NCBI GenBank assembly: GCA_032719365.1
Contig: CM064870.1
Span: 40,704,194 to 40,768,193, forward strand
Direction: 5' to 3'
DNA from: Prinsepia uniflora
Taxonomy: Eukaryota; Streptophyta; Magnoliopsida; Rosales; Rosaceae
Length of the DNA: 64,000 nucleotides
Under the pieces are notes generated by a model, which made no database searches, had not been told where the DNA came from, and saw only the letters and a list, made by a program, of their open reading frames with translations. Below, piece by piece: positions 13,193-24,371 of the stretch (position 1 is its first letter; each line of letters starts with the position of its first letter). The translations under genes were made by a program, and so were the position numbers.

Positions 13193-14323
13193 TCAATCCA
13201 AAGTAGTATATTGTATCCATTCCGAACGTTCTTCAGGTGACATTTTTAAGAATGCATCTTTCATCCCCAACTTATGGATCTTATCAAGTGCTTTGAAACG
13301 AGCAAGTTTGTCCAAGTTTGGAGTTTCCTTGATTGCTTCCCAAATGTTGGTGGTTTTCTCCATTTGTTTCTTCTCTTTTTCTTTGTTCTCTCTCTCTTTT
13401 TCTCTTTTCTCTAACAAGTTGCGCATCCCTTGAATTTCAGTGGCGATTGTTACAATTGAGTCCATGCCAACACCAACTTTCTCTATAAGACTTGCTCTAG
13501 TGGTGGTGTTAACCAAGCTACTAGTTGCTTCATAATCAATTCTCGGTTTCTTTCGATGAGGGAGCTTTTCAGAAGGAGCATTCAAACTTGTGTCATAGAA
13601 GGGTGATAAATTAGTAGGTGTTGACACATTTTGGTATGATATTTCCTGAGCCTCATTGTTATCATCAACTCCATACTCTTCTACCATGTCCGGTCTAGTT
13701 TCTTCATGTACCCTACTAGGTCTTCTTTCTTCGAACACATATGTCACATCATCAGCGTCATCCCCCATAGCAATTGAGTGCTTTCCAACAGCTGTTCCAT
13801 TGCTAAATACAATTGCCAAATCATCATAGTCATCATATGACTCAGTGCGGAGTTTCTCTTGATTTGGGTGAGACTGTAAAGAAAATATAATAGTTTAGAA
13901 ATTTATAACTATTTTATTATAATGAATGTGAAAGTGATCAATCCACGTAATATTTAAAACAATAGAAATTAAAAATATCACCTTGAAGTAATTGTCCCAT
14001 ACTTCATCACTAGCCGTGAACTTCTTTGTGATAGGGTCCCACCCAAATCCAGAACTATGAGACACAAGCTCAGCCAAACTTAGATAGCGTTGCTTCAAAA
14101 TTTTCAACCGGTTTTGATAGTGCTTGTAAGTTTTTTCACATCCAAGACGCTCATTAAGAACGGGAAGTATCTTATCACACACTGTATTCTTAGATATCCC
14201 ACCACTAGCATCACGCCAACCACTCTTGACGGCATCAACAAGTAATCTTAACAACATACGATTCTCTTGGATGCTCCATTGGCTATACTTCGCTTTTAAC
14301 TTCTCTTGTTTTGCGTCTGCCAT
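13193..14323 (-). CDS. Myb/SANT-like DNA-binding protein, PIF/Harbinger-associated type
   Basis: Two exons on the minus strand, 14323-13982 and 13873-13193, with a GT-AG intron in phase 0, give 340 residues with no internal stop. Residues about 10-110 form a Myb/SANT-like (Myb_DNA-bind_3) trihelix: conserved Trp in QWSIQEN, WRDASGG, YKHYQNRLKILK, SGFGWDPITKKF and DEVWDNYFK. The middle is acidic and polar. The C-terminal third has a highly charged coiled coil rich in Glu and Lys (LLEKREKERENKEKEKK) and ends in a conserved-looking helical tail. Such proteins are encoded by PIF/Harbinger elements as the DNA-binding partner of the DDE transposase, and also exist as domesticated host genes. No transposase is found nearby. 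The open frame and intact splice sites suggest it is recent or under selection. Confidence 0.85.
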
Positions 14324-15608
14324 TTTAATATTACTAGATAATACAAACTAATGACTTATTAGTTATCTATTCATTTATTTCATATATGTTCTTATAATCC
14401 AAAATAATGAAAACATCTAATTCATAACAATATGATGAAGATAAACATCTATCCATAAACTCTGTCATTTATCAATTCAGGCCAGCTTATCTACAATGTT
14501 TCTTGTGAGTGTGATACTTTTTAGTTCCTTCAAAAAAAAAACATCATATATGTGGAGACATAGAATCCATATACCTCTTGCTCAAAGGACTAACCACTAC
14601 ATCGACTTTCTTTAAACAATACCTGATAATATACTCACAATTCTTAACTAGTTTCACTTACTTATGTTTTCTCAGGTTTAGGTCCTTTTAGGTTCTTAAG
14701 GGAAGAAATACTCTAATCTTTTATACAACCTGTAAAGTCCTGTACTTCTATCTATAAAGATCGTACCTTCAGATCTTTTAAGAGTAAACCACTATTACCA
14801 ATTCCAAGTTATACGACGGATAGCTTAATCCAAAAAAATTTAAGTGTCTAAATGCATACATAATAACCTTTTATCTCAAGACCTTCATAGGTTTATAACC
14901 ATGTATGTATACCATGAAACATAAAAAATCAGACAATCAAGTTTCAAATTTCACAAATCATTGACAATGAGATCACATAATCGTAACACACACTTCATTT
15001 ATGATCCTCCATATGGGATACTCTAGGTATCTATCTCATGGTCACATTCAGTAACCTCTGCACTTTCTCTATAAAATATACCAACAAACATATGCAACCA
15101 TGTATATAGGCCTTAAGCATAACTCAATCCATTTATTGGCCCAACAATCAATCTGCAAATCGTTAGATGTCTGAGGTTTCGTTCCTTCTCTTGTCCCAAG
15201 GTCCATAGTTTTTTCCTTCACTCCATTTCCATCTTCCTCGCCAATCAAATTAATAATGCTATAATCATAACGAACTTTCATGTAGCACCCTAACAATCAA
15301 AACTTTCTTACTTTCCATCACACTCTTTGATTAAAACTAATTGATAACTACGTCAGTTTTACTAGGGGGTTTGTGCTAATTTCGTTAAATGGCATCACCT
15401 GCCCCTAAAGAATCTTACTAGTTAGCCAAAACGAACATGTACTATATTTACAAGCAACTAGTCCTTCACTCGTATATTACTTCTTACCAATTCAAGAATA
15501 ATCAAAATACCTTTATTAAATCCAAATAACAATACTAAGAATTCATAATGTCCTTATTTCGTCTGAAGAGATATTTTAGGATATCATTCTCCTCTTCCCC
15601 ACCTCGGG
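14324..15608. other. Non-coding region left of solo LTR A
   Basis: No gene, RNA or clear repeat boundary is visible. AT-rich sequence, upstream of the Myb/SANT-like gene. Because the solo LTR A has perfect 5-base target duplications, this stretch and 18440-19134 were contiguous before that insertion. The right-hand part resembles the internal region of a D-type retroelement in minus orientation, so part of this stretch may be old retroelement too. Confidence 0.4.
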
Positions 15609-18439
15609 TGTAACGACCCGTCCCGAGTATATTATTTAATTATGATTTAGAATGACTAATCTGGGATTAGTGGAGTGAATTCGGACGAATTGTGCAAAAT
15701 GACCGTTTTGCCCTTGGGCGTGGGCAAAATGTTGACTTTTAATTCGGACGGTCAAATGGACTTTAACCAATGACCGTGACGTATTTTGGGACGTCACGAG
15801 TTCATAGACAGGTGTCACGTTTGATTCCGACATTCGTGGTGAAAGTTATGACGTTCGGAAGCCCAAGGGCATTTTCGTAATTTGGACGAAATAGGGGAAA
15901 TGTTGACTTTTCGATCGGGAGGTCCGATGGCCGAGGGCCAAGGACCGTTAGGAAGGTCTCGATGTCCTGAGTCCATAGACAGGCGGCACGCATCAATCGG
16001 AGTCCGAATGACCGAGTTATGGGTCTGGATGCGTGAGGGGCATTTTGGTAATTTACTGCACAAGGGCAGAATAGTAATTTCACAGAGTTGTTTGAACGGT
16101 TACTGTAGCACCGTGGATGGGGAACATGGCCAGTGCACGGGTGGTTTGTTTATGGGGCAAATTGCTGGCCTAAACGATTGTATATGAATTATGGGATTGT
16201 TTATTAATGATTGTGCGATGCAAGGCTGTGTGGGTGCTATGATGTTTCTGAAACGGAAAGAAAAGCAGAGTGCTTCCCACATGTGATCAGCCTTTCCAGG
16301 GCCCAATTGAGCGGATTTGTGATGGGGAATGTGTTTAAGGGACTGAGTGAAGTGTTCTGAGATTGAGAAAGGAAGGAAAAGAGTGAAATTGGTGTGGGAT
16401 TGTTCAAAAACCCGAAACTGGTTTTTGGAGAGTTCAAATTCGAATTTCGGTTTTTAGGCCAGCCCAAGCCTAATTGTGATCTGAAATAGCTTCCTGGAAC
16501 TTTACTGAGTCGATCCAGATCAAATGGGGCAAGTTTTGAAGCTCCTAGAGCCGTGGACGGACGAGGTGGACGGCCGGAATATCCAAGCTTGAGTCGTGGT
16601 GATTGAGGTAACTTCATGTCCAATTAATCATGCGAATTAGTTTGTATTAATCCTAATGAGCTTACTGGAATGTTAATTTGACAATGGTTGAGGAATTGTG
16701 GAGTTACGGTGATCGACCCGTTTTGGTGATCACGGGTTGATGGCACGATTAAGGGATGGTTGGTATTGATCATTGACACATAACTGAAATTGATTGGTTA
16801 AGGATTGTTTTAGGATAAAAAAACGGAAGGAATCGAGCATGAATTGATGGTTATCTGGCTGGGTCAGATCGCGGGTAATCAGACCCGTTTACCAGACATA
16901 CGAGTGAAGACGATGATTGTAGCAGTCACTGTAGCAGGCGCGTGGCTTTCACGCGCAGCCACTCACGGCGGCGCGTGACGGCGCGTGGGCACGAATCTTG
17001 AGGTGAGGTCAACATGACTTTTGTCCTATGCAATGTAACGAACATTTTAGCGTTGGTTTCGTGTCAATCGGACCCCGTTTCGATATTGTTTGGGATGTCT
17101 GAAGGTTTTAAATCCAGTTTAAAAATACTTAAAAATTCGGGAAAATTACGGGACTTTAATAGGATGTTAATGAAGAGGTTAGTGACCCTCTAATGTGATT
17201 TGAATAGGATTGGAAGTCCCGGTGATAGTGGTGTGGCCCGGGAAGGCCTATGGCACGCGTATCGAGGCGCTCGGTTATACGGCCTGTGAGTGGACATTGG
17301 TTTTATAAATTCGATGCATGCATAACTGTTTCATCATTGTTATAATTGTGATTTTATGATTTATTTTGGATATCGGTGAATTTATATGATTTCACGCATT
17401 TCGAGGCGAATTACATGTTTGCACGTAAATCGAAGATTTCTGGATTTGCACTGATTTCCATAATTGTGGTTCGGATATGATTTCATGAAACGGTTACGGA
17501 TTTGATAAAGTGAATTCGGGCCAGGGGCCCAATTGATTTAAGAAATCGGGCCAGGGGCCCAGTTGATTTAAATATGCAATTTCGAGTTGGGGACCCTAAA
17601 ATGGAATTGAATAAATGATTTCGGATTTGATAATCAACTATTTGGACTTATGAAGGTTTTATGGAAATTCGGGGCAGGGCCCTTGTGACATTTTGGAAAT
17701 GAATAATAAAATGTGTTCCATAAAACTATCTCGATATGAGGATATATATATTGGTCTCCTCTAAGTGTCGGGGACATTGAAGAAGTCACGATGCATTGCC
17801 TGTGAGGGGTCATTGTACGGAGCTACCGGACCGTATAGTGATCCAGGAGCAGGATTGCTATGATTAGACGTCAAGGACATCAGACATCGGGGATGGCAGA
17901 GATATGGACCCGGTGAGACCCCGGGCAGCACGCGTTGCTTAATACCGTGAGATATGACGTCGGGGACGTCAAGCGTCAGGGACGCTAGGCATCGGGGATG
18001 CCGGAGATGGAAAAATAATAAATGAATATTACTGGATTTATGAAATAACTCTTGGATTAACTTTTGGGATTTGAAACTATGCTTTGGTTTCCGGGCTAAG
18101 GCCCTAATGGTTAGTTCTAAATAAATTTGTGATTATTGGCTTTTGGTGCATGCATATGTTTTTACTGAGAGGCATAAATGTCTTTATAAATGTTTTAAAC
18201 ATATTTGTTTATTTTCGTCCACTCACAGCTTTTGTTTTTAATGCCCTTCAGGTTGATTCCGGAAGCGACTGCAGCAGAGACTGGAACGTCGCACACCTCC
18301 TCCATCGATCCTTGTGCACTCTGGAAGCCCGTTTGGGCAGTGGTAATAGGTTATCCCTTGTCTGACACCTCTTGTCAGACGGGAGCATGACACATTCCAT
18401 GGTAATCCCGGGGGGATTGGGATAGGTCATGTCATCGGG
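15604..18439 (+). mobile_element. Element A: solo LTR of a Ty3/gypsy element with TCGGG target duplication
   Basis: The LTR runs from TGTAACGACCCGTCCCGAGT at 15609 to ATGTCA at 18434 (2826 bases) and is flanked by TCGGG at 15604-15608 and 18435-18439. No primer-binding site follows the right end, so it is a solo LTR left by LTR-LTR recombination. It shares the layout of families B, C and D: an early TGTAACGA block, a GCGCGTG hairpin near 16938, the arm CTGTGAGTGGAC at 17284-17295 with its partner at 18217-18228, small GGGCC hairpins, and a terminal hairpin at 18360-18380. Confidence 0.93.
17518..17560 (+). repeat. Small hairpin pair spaced 30 bases in LTR A
   Basis: GGGCCAGGGGCCC occurs at 17518-17530 and again at 17548-17560, exactly 30 bases apart. 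Each can fold with a five-base stem. Further weaker ones follow at about 17671 (GGGGCAGGGCCC) and 18094 (GGGCTAAGGCCC). Confidence 0.8.
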
Positions 18440-19134
18440 TCATTAATGTCTAATCCCTTTCTTGCTCAACATAACACTTATCCAAAGCAGGGGTACTTCT
18501 TATGTACTATTACCTTATCGAGTTACCTGAAATCATTACACAATCTCAATTTATGTGTACGACTAAACTTACTGGGCCTGTAACACCGCTTTGGGTCTCA
18601 TTCTGAAGCCTTTATTCAGTGGCCAACTATAACAACATTTCCACCTTTTGGCTCTTTCTGAGCCCTAAATTCTCAACTCCGACTCTTTTTTGAGTCCTAT
18701 ACCAATATCTCAACTTAAATCCAATCCTAATTTAGATATCATGACTCATATTGGAGTCCTAATTCACTATTTGTAATCCATACCATTAATTATATGCTTA
18801 GTCATCAAGCAAAACATTACGGTTCACATCGGATCCGACATAAACTCTTTCGTCATCTTAAACTTCAAACACTTACTCCAACTAGGAAACTTATTCATTT
18901 ATCATATCTGTGTCCAACATGCCGACAAATACTATGGCTTTCACTTCCGCTCACTTATAGTCCGGGCCCACACAACGTTTTCCCTTATCAGTACGTAACA
19001 TTCACTATGCACACTAATAATCCAATCCATTTCCTGCCGTATAGCTACCCTGAGGCTCCTATACTCGTTTCATTACTAGGTCGTGCATGAGACTTACAAC
19101 TCGGATGCATGATAATTGCTAGTACATCTCAAAA
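18440..19134 (-). mobile_element. Probable non-coding internal remnant of a D-like retroelement, minus strand
   Basis: No gene. The stretch holds hairpins GGCTC-TTTCT-GAGCC (18650-18664), GACTC-TTTTTT-GAGTC (18681-18696) and GACTC-ATATTG-GAGTC (18743-18758). On the minus strand these look like the AGGACTC...GAGTC series in the internal region of element D at 63514-63639, with similar approximately 30-base spacing. This similarity of style, not a visible boundary, is the reason for the call. Confidence 0.45.
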
Positions 19135-19305
19135 TGTAACGACCCGGATTTTCATCGAGGGTATCGAAAACGAAAAATGAAATTAAAGATTTTGACACTA
19201 AGTCAAAGGTTGACTTTTATGGTCAAAGTCAAAGGGTTGAATTTTTGATCGGGATGGTTTTGGAGATTCTGAAAATGCAGTTAGAAAGGTCTCGATCTCT
19301 TGGTC
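19135..19305 (+). mobile_element. Fragment of an LTR start, cut by element E
   Basis: TGTAACGACCCGGATTTTCA at 19135 looks like the 5' end of another long LTR of the same group. It continues through GTTGACTTT and AGAAAGGTCTCGAT words seen in the other LTRs, then changes near 19306 to sequence that reads as the reverse complement of an LTR 3' end (GGGAGCAGGG on the minus strand). The exact junction is uncertain by tens of bases. Confidence 0.6.
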
Positions 19306-21473
19306 CCCCTGGATTATTGTGGGACGTGCCCTGCTCCCATCTGACAATCAAACTCAAAATACCGAAAATGACCCTTTTTTTTAAAGAAAAATTTAAACTA
19401 CAACATTGTCAGACTATGGATAAGTATCTATACATAACCGTTGAGACAGAAGTCAAATAATCATGGGTACTGCAGAGCATAATTTTCAGTAGAATAAAAG
19501 TACCAAATCTTACTCTGAAAGGTATTCAGATGCGCAACGGTATTTTTTATGCCTCAGCTTCAGTATCAGCCCCAGTCTCTATGCCAACGCCTGGAGGGTC
19601 AATAAAACAGTCAAAATATGAGTGGATAAAAATAAAAAATTTTGAAATACGATTGAAGAGACAATCACATTTTCCCATCCGTTTTATAAATATGCATGCA
19701 TAGAAATCAATTGTATGAAATTATTTCAAATCATGTATAAATATCTATATATGGAGACACACATATCAGTAAAATACAATATAACCAATCCTCATATCCG
19801 CTATAACCAAAACCAGTAACTATCACGATTTCAAATGCTACGCGTGCAACTCGGGGTCTCATCTCCGAGTACATCCCTAGGATCTACGACGTCCGAGATG
19901 ATATCATAATAGAGTGTCTCCCCATGATCTACGACGTCTGGGGTAATATCATAATCTCACACTCCTGAGTCTAAGCCTCTCCTCAAAGTTTCTCATCCCA
20001 TACAGTGTACCGTGACTACTCCAGGATCCTCGACGTCTGGAGGAGACAATCCAATTCACACAGGATGGTATATGTGGAACAGTCACCAAATCCATTAAAA
20101 AGTCATTTTAAAACCATTTATGTCTCAACCAAGTCAAAACATTATTCAATTGGGCCTATGCCCGAGACATAACTTTCACAAGCCTTTTCCACAAATCCAT
20201 CAGAAAATAATGTCCAAAACTCATTTATAAATCCAGATTTATCCAAATCGATCCTAAGAAATAGGTTATTCAAATCACCTCCAATTGCAGTCTTTTATTC
20301 AAATCCCCGTTTGACTCCAAATCTAAGTCAAACTATAATCTAGTTAGGTCTCAAGCCCACAACACAATTTTCATGCAAATTCGTAAAATTGTTCATAAAT
20401 TGATAATTAAATTCACAAACTCATCAAGCGATTATATCAAATCATTTCAACTTAAATCATATAATGAAGCCTTTAAAACATTTAAGCATGCATTGCAGTT
20501 ATAAAACAAAAGTTCACTCACACACTATCCAAGCTGCGCTCTCGATATATGGGCTGTAAATCTCATTGAAGCTAGTCCAAAGTCTCCGGGCCTGTCCAAA
20601 TCACACTCGAGGTTCACTAACATTCTATAAAAGTTCATACGATAAACCCTCACAAAGTCTGATACCGAAAAGGTGTCCCAAACAAGCTTCCCGAGGCTAA
20701 AAACCTCTAAACGACCTATCAAACGATCTCCGATCGACATGAAACCACCACCATTGGATTTAGATCGTCAAAATATATCAAATAAAACCAGTTTGACCTC
20801 AAAATTTATGACCACGAGCCCACACACGCCGGTCGAAATTCGGTCAACGCTAGTCGTCGCTAGTCAATGGCGGTTCACGACAGTCAACGCTGACGTCAGC
20901 CTGACATCTGACAGGTCTGAAACTTCTGATAGTCTGCCACGTCAGCTGCCACATCAGCTCTGACAACTCTGACACCCTGCCATGTGGCACCACCCCACTG
21001 GTCCACGTGGTCTAGGAATGCTGACGTGGACATGCCAAGTAAGCCTGACAGATCCTGACACCCTTCCATGTGGCACCCCCCTCACTAGTCCACGTGGTTT
21101 GACATGGCTGACATGTACCTACCACGTCACCATCCACATCACTCTGACACCTTCTAATAAGTTGTCACGTGGCACCACCCCACTGGTCCACGTGGTTTGA
21201 CATAGTTGATGTGGACCTGCCACGTTAGCTGCTAACTGAACTTGACAACCTGCCATGTGGCATCACTTGACTTGCCACATGGACTGACAGTGATGACGTG
21301 GACTACCGCGTCATCACCTTCAACCTCTAGATGGGTCGACCCGTTTGACTGTAACTGGTCATTCGACCAGTGAACTTGACCCGACCAGAACTCAACTGTC
21401 GTGCCACCATTTTCATCCATTTTTTTTCCAACACACTCGTCTTACTCCTAGAAATAGTTCTATGGTGTCAAAA
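19306..21473 (-). mobile_element. Element E: 3' LTR, larger part
   Basis: Minus-strand LTR of a decayed Tekay-like element, continued at 46424-47149 after the insertion of element B. On the minus strand its terminal region has the GTCAGATGGGAGCAGGG motif shared with the other families, an acceptor-like ACCCTCCAG ending at 19591, a GGGCATAGGCCC hairpin around 20152 and a dense G-box region at 20880-21330. Total LTR length, about 2.9 kb, equals that of A, B and D. Confidence 0.8.
20880..21330. promoter_or_regulatory. G-box and TGACG-type motif array in LTR E
   Basis: CACGTG occurs at 21004-21009, 21091-21096, 21166-21171 and 21189-21194, several inside GTCCACGTGG. Between them are many GCTGACGTGG, CCACGTCA and ATGTGGCA variants in loosely repeated units of roughly 75-100 bases that begin with CTGACACC. 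These are binding-site types for plant bZIP and bHLH factors (G-box, ABRE, as-1-like). A second copy of the array is in the other LTR remnant, 49637-49946 and 52341-52460. Function as an LTR enhancer is inferred. Confidence 0.65.
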
Positions 21474-23549
21474 TGTAACGACTCATCCCGAACATCAGGA
21501 TTTGATTAGTTGATAATGACGAATTAGTAAAGTTAATCAGTGATTAGTTGGATACGTTCGGACGGATGGTGCGAAATGACGATTTTGCCCCTGAAATTGG
21601 GCAAACAGTTGACTTTTAGTTCGAACGGTCAAATGTACTTTGACCGAGAACTATGACATAGTTCGGGACGTCACGAGTTCATAGACAGGTGGCACGTCCG
21701 ATTCCGACCTCCGAGGAGAAAGTTATGACGTTCGGAAGTTCGAGGGCATTTTGATAATATTGTTGAATATGGGCAATTTTGTTAACTTTTCAAACGACAT
21801 GGATTTTTCACGTAACTCGAGAACCATTAGGAAGGTCTCGATGTCCTGAGTACAACGATAGGTAGAACATGTCGATTGGAGTTCTGACAATAAAGTTATG
21901 GATCTAGGAACGCGAATGGTAGAACGGTAATTTGTGCAGCAAGGGTAAAATGGTCATTGTGATTCCTTGGGATCTGTGCCCAGTTAGTAGTTGAAAAGTG
22001 GTTGTTCTGGGGAGTTCTAACCACAGAGAAGTGGACATCTGTCCTTCTCTGGATGGTGGTAGAACTTTGCACCAATCAGTTTAAACGAGCGATTGTGTGT
22101 GCACGGGTTAAGCAAACCAGAAAAAACAGAGACAGGGAGGAGCTTGGAACCTTAACCCCTTAAAAATTGATCAGATGAAGATGGAGTGTGAAGGAAAGAT
22201 GGAGGAGAGGGTGTGTTGAAGTGATTGCTGTCCACAGTGAGGCCACGGCGGACCCCACGACGGCGAAAGGAGGAGCAAAACCTTAAATCCCCTGTTTTTC
22301 CTTTAATTGGGCAAACCATGTTTTTATTGAGTTTTGCCCAATTCAGTCATTGAGATGTGTTGTTGGAGGTCTTGTGAATCGATTGAGGTTGGTCACGAAG
22401 CCTGCCGTGGTCGGGGGACGTAAAGCTGTGAGAGGTAAAGTTCAATTCAAAAATGGTAAGTCGTTACTTATTGATTGTCGATCGATTTGGTTACTTGAGT
22501 GTTGATTTGGAAGTTCAGGTGAGCTCCTAGGATGTAAACCCATAGCCAATGGTGGCCGGAGAAGCTAGAACAGAGAAGGGAAAGTTCGTTTGTGTTTCAC
22601 GATTTGGTGAGTAACAAATAGACCCCAAGTCTTTGTTTTGTTTGTGTAAGTGTATAGGGAAGACATGGAAGAACCTAATAGGATTAATTGGGATTAAAAA
22701 TGGTTGAAAACGGGACAAAATAAGCAAGAGAAACTGGTGAACCATCCACGCCGATTCGGTTCGGCCAGAACGGTTCGAACCGGTTCGAACCGGTTCAGAC
22801 CGGGCTGGACAGAGGAGGAAGACAGTGAATAGTATGGCGCATGGGGGCGCGTGGGGACTATTTTGGGGAAATTTCCAACACGACTTTTAAATTATTCGAT
22901 GTAACGAACATTTTGGCGCTGGTTTCGAGTTGATCGGACATCGTCTCGATATGTTTCGGGATGTCCGAAGGTGTAAAGCCTCGGTTAAAAATAGTTAAAA
23001 ATACGGAAAAATTATGGGGGCTTTAGTATGACCATTGTGAAGTAGTTAGTGACCTTAGTATGGGATTTGGATAGGTTCAGGAAAGTCGAGGATAGCGGAA
23101 TGGCCGGGAACGGCGTAAGTGCGGGCTTATCGAGGCGACGTCGGAATGGTCTGTGAGTGGACTTTGCTTTCTAACTCTTGATGTATGCATATATGTTTTA
23201 ATATGTTTTCATACGTGATTCTATGATTTACTTTATGATCTTGATGCTTTACGGAATTTCACGTTTTACGAGTTTCGAACGGTTTTGTGATATGATCATG
23301 ATTTTAATGATTTGATTTTGGGATTTGGAATACGATATTGAAACGGATTTCGGAAAAGTGGTTTTGGGCTTGGAGCCCTGTTTATGAGCTTTCGGTTTTA
23401 AAATTGGATTTCGGATTTGGTTTGAGACTTGAAAGGAAGTCTGGACTTGGGTTCGGGACGATGGGTCGGATGCTAGCTTACGGAATCATCGTTGCGAATT
23501 CGACTGTGGATTTTCTATGGTTTTCATTGATTGCTTGAAAAATGGTTTT

Positions 23550-23792
23550 GGGTTTAAAGACCCGGAAAAAGAGAAAAACTCACTGGATTTGGTTTTGAGT
23601 TTAAAGACTAGGATTGATTGAAGGGCCGAGGGCCTTGGATTGATTATGTTTTGAGTTTAAAGACTCGGTGATTGTGATACCCCCCCCCCCCCCCCCCCCC
23701 CCCGAGGCATGTGATTGTGTTTTGAGTTTAAAGACTCGTTGAGATCCCGGGAAGGCCTGGTTATTTGCGCATGGTTTTGAGTTTAAATACTC
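23550..23792 (+). repeat. GAGTTTAAAGACTC-type hairpin series in LTR B
   Basis: GGGTTTAAAGACCC (23550-23563), GAGTTTAAAGACTC (23653-23666 and 23724-23737) and GAGTTTAAATACTC (23779-23792) keep the same loop while the stem changes from GGG/CCC to GAG/CTC with both sides altered together. An AGACTTGAAAGGAAGTCT hairpin precedes them at about 23426. Confidence 0.8.
23680..23703 (+). repeat. Run of 24 cytosines
   Basis: An uninterrupted run of 24 C bases. The matching position in the right LTR (about 28773-28785) reads ACCACCCCCCCTGCC, so this run expanded after insertion or is an assembly or sequencing artefact. On the minus strand it is a G run able to form quadruplexes. Confidence 0.9.
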
Positions 23793-24371
23793 GGGCGCAC
23801 TTGAGATCCAGTAAACCTGTATGATTGCTGTTTTTCACTGGTTTTCAGAATGTTTTGGCGGTGACCCGGATGATGGGATTTGATGAGTTTTGGGACTGAG
23901 TTCCCGGATTTGAGACTGATTTGAGATTTGAGGCTGAGGCCTGGATTTGAATGATGAATTTGATTCGGGTTTTCGTTGATGGTTTCTGATGTGAAATGTT
24001 TTCATAACATGAATTGATATGCATGCATTGGTTTTAAAATGGAGGGTATAAATGTACTTGTTTTATGAACTGTTTTTGAAATTATACTTTGTTTTTGTCC
24101 ACTCACAGTGTTTTCATGTTTTTGATACCCTCCAGGTTGTTGCGGTACGGGCTGTTGATCGAGAGAGACGAAGACATCACACCCGCGATCCACAGTAGTT
24201 CAGTATACTCTGGGAAGTCCGGTTACTTTTCGGATGGTTGAATCGAGAATCCCTTGTCCGACTTACGTGTCACATGAAGGTTAGACGTCAGTTTAGCCTT
24301 CGTGTCATACGTAAGTTAGACATGATAGAGATTTAGCCTTTAATCCCGGGGGATTAGGGGTGGGTCCTGAA

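Larger units (their letters stand above)
21474..24371 (+). mobile_element. Element B left LTR
   Basis: Starts TGTAACGACTCATCC and ends around CCTGAA just before the primer-binding site; the right copy ends CCTTACA, so the inner end is mutated here. It contains the TGTAACGAACATTTTGG block at 22900, donor-like GAG-GTAAAG at 22434/22435, the arm CTGTGAGTGGAC at 23151-23162, small hairpins at 23550-23792, TATAAAT at 24047, the arm GTCCACTCACAG at 24097-24108 and acceptor-like CCCTCCAG ending at 24135. Confidence 0.9.
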
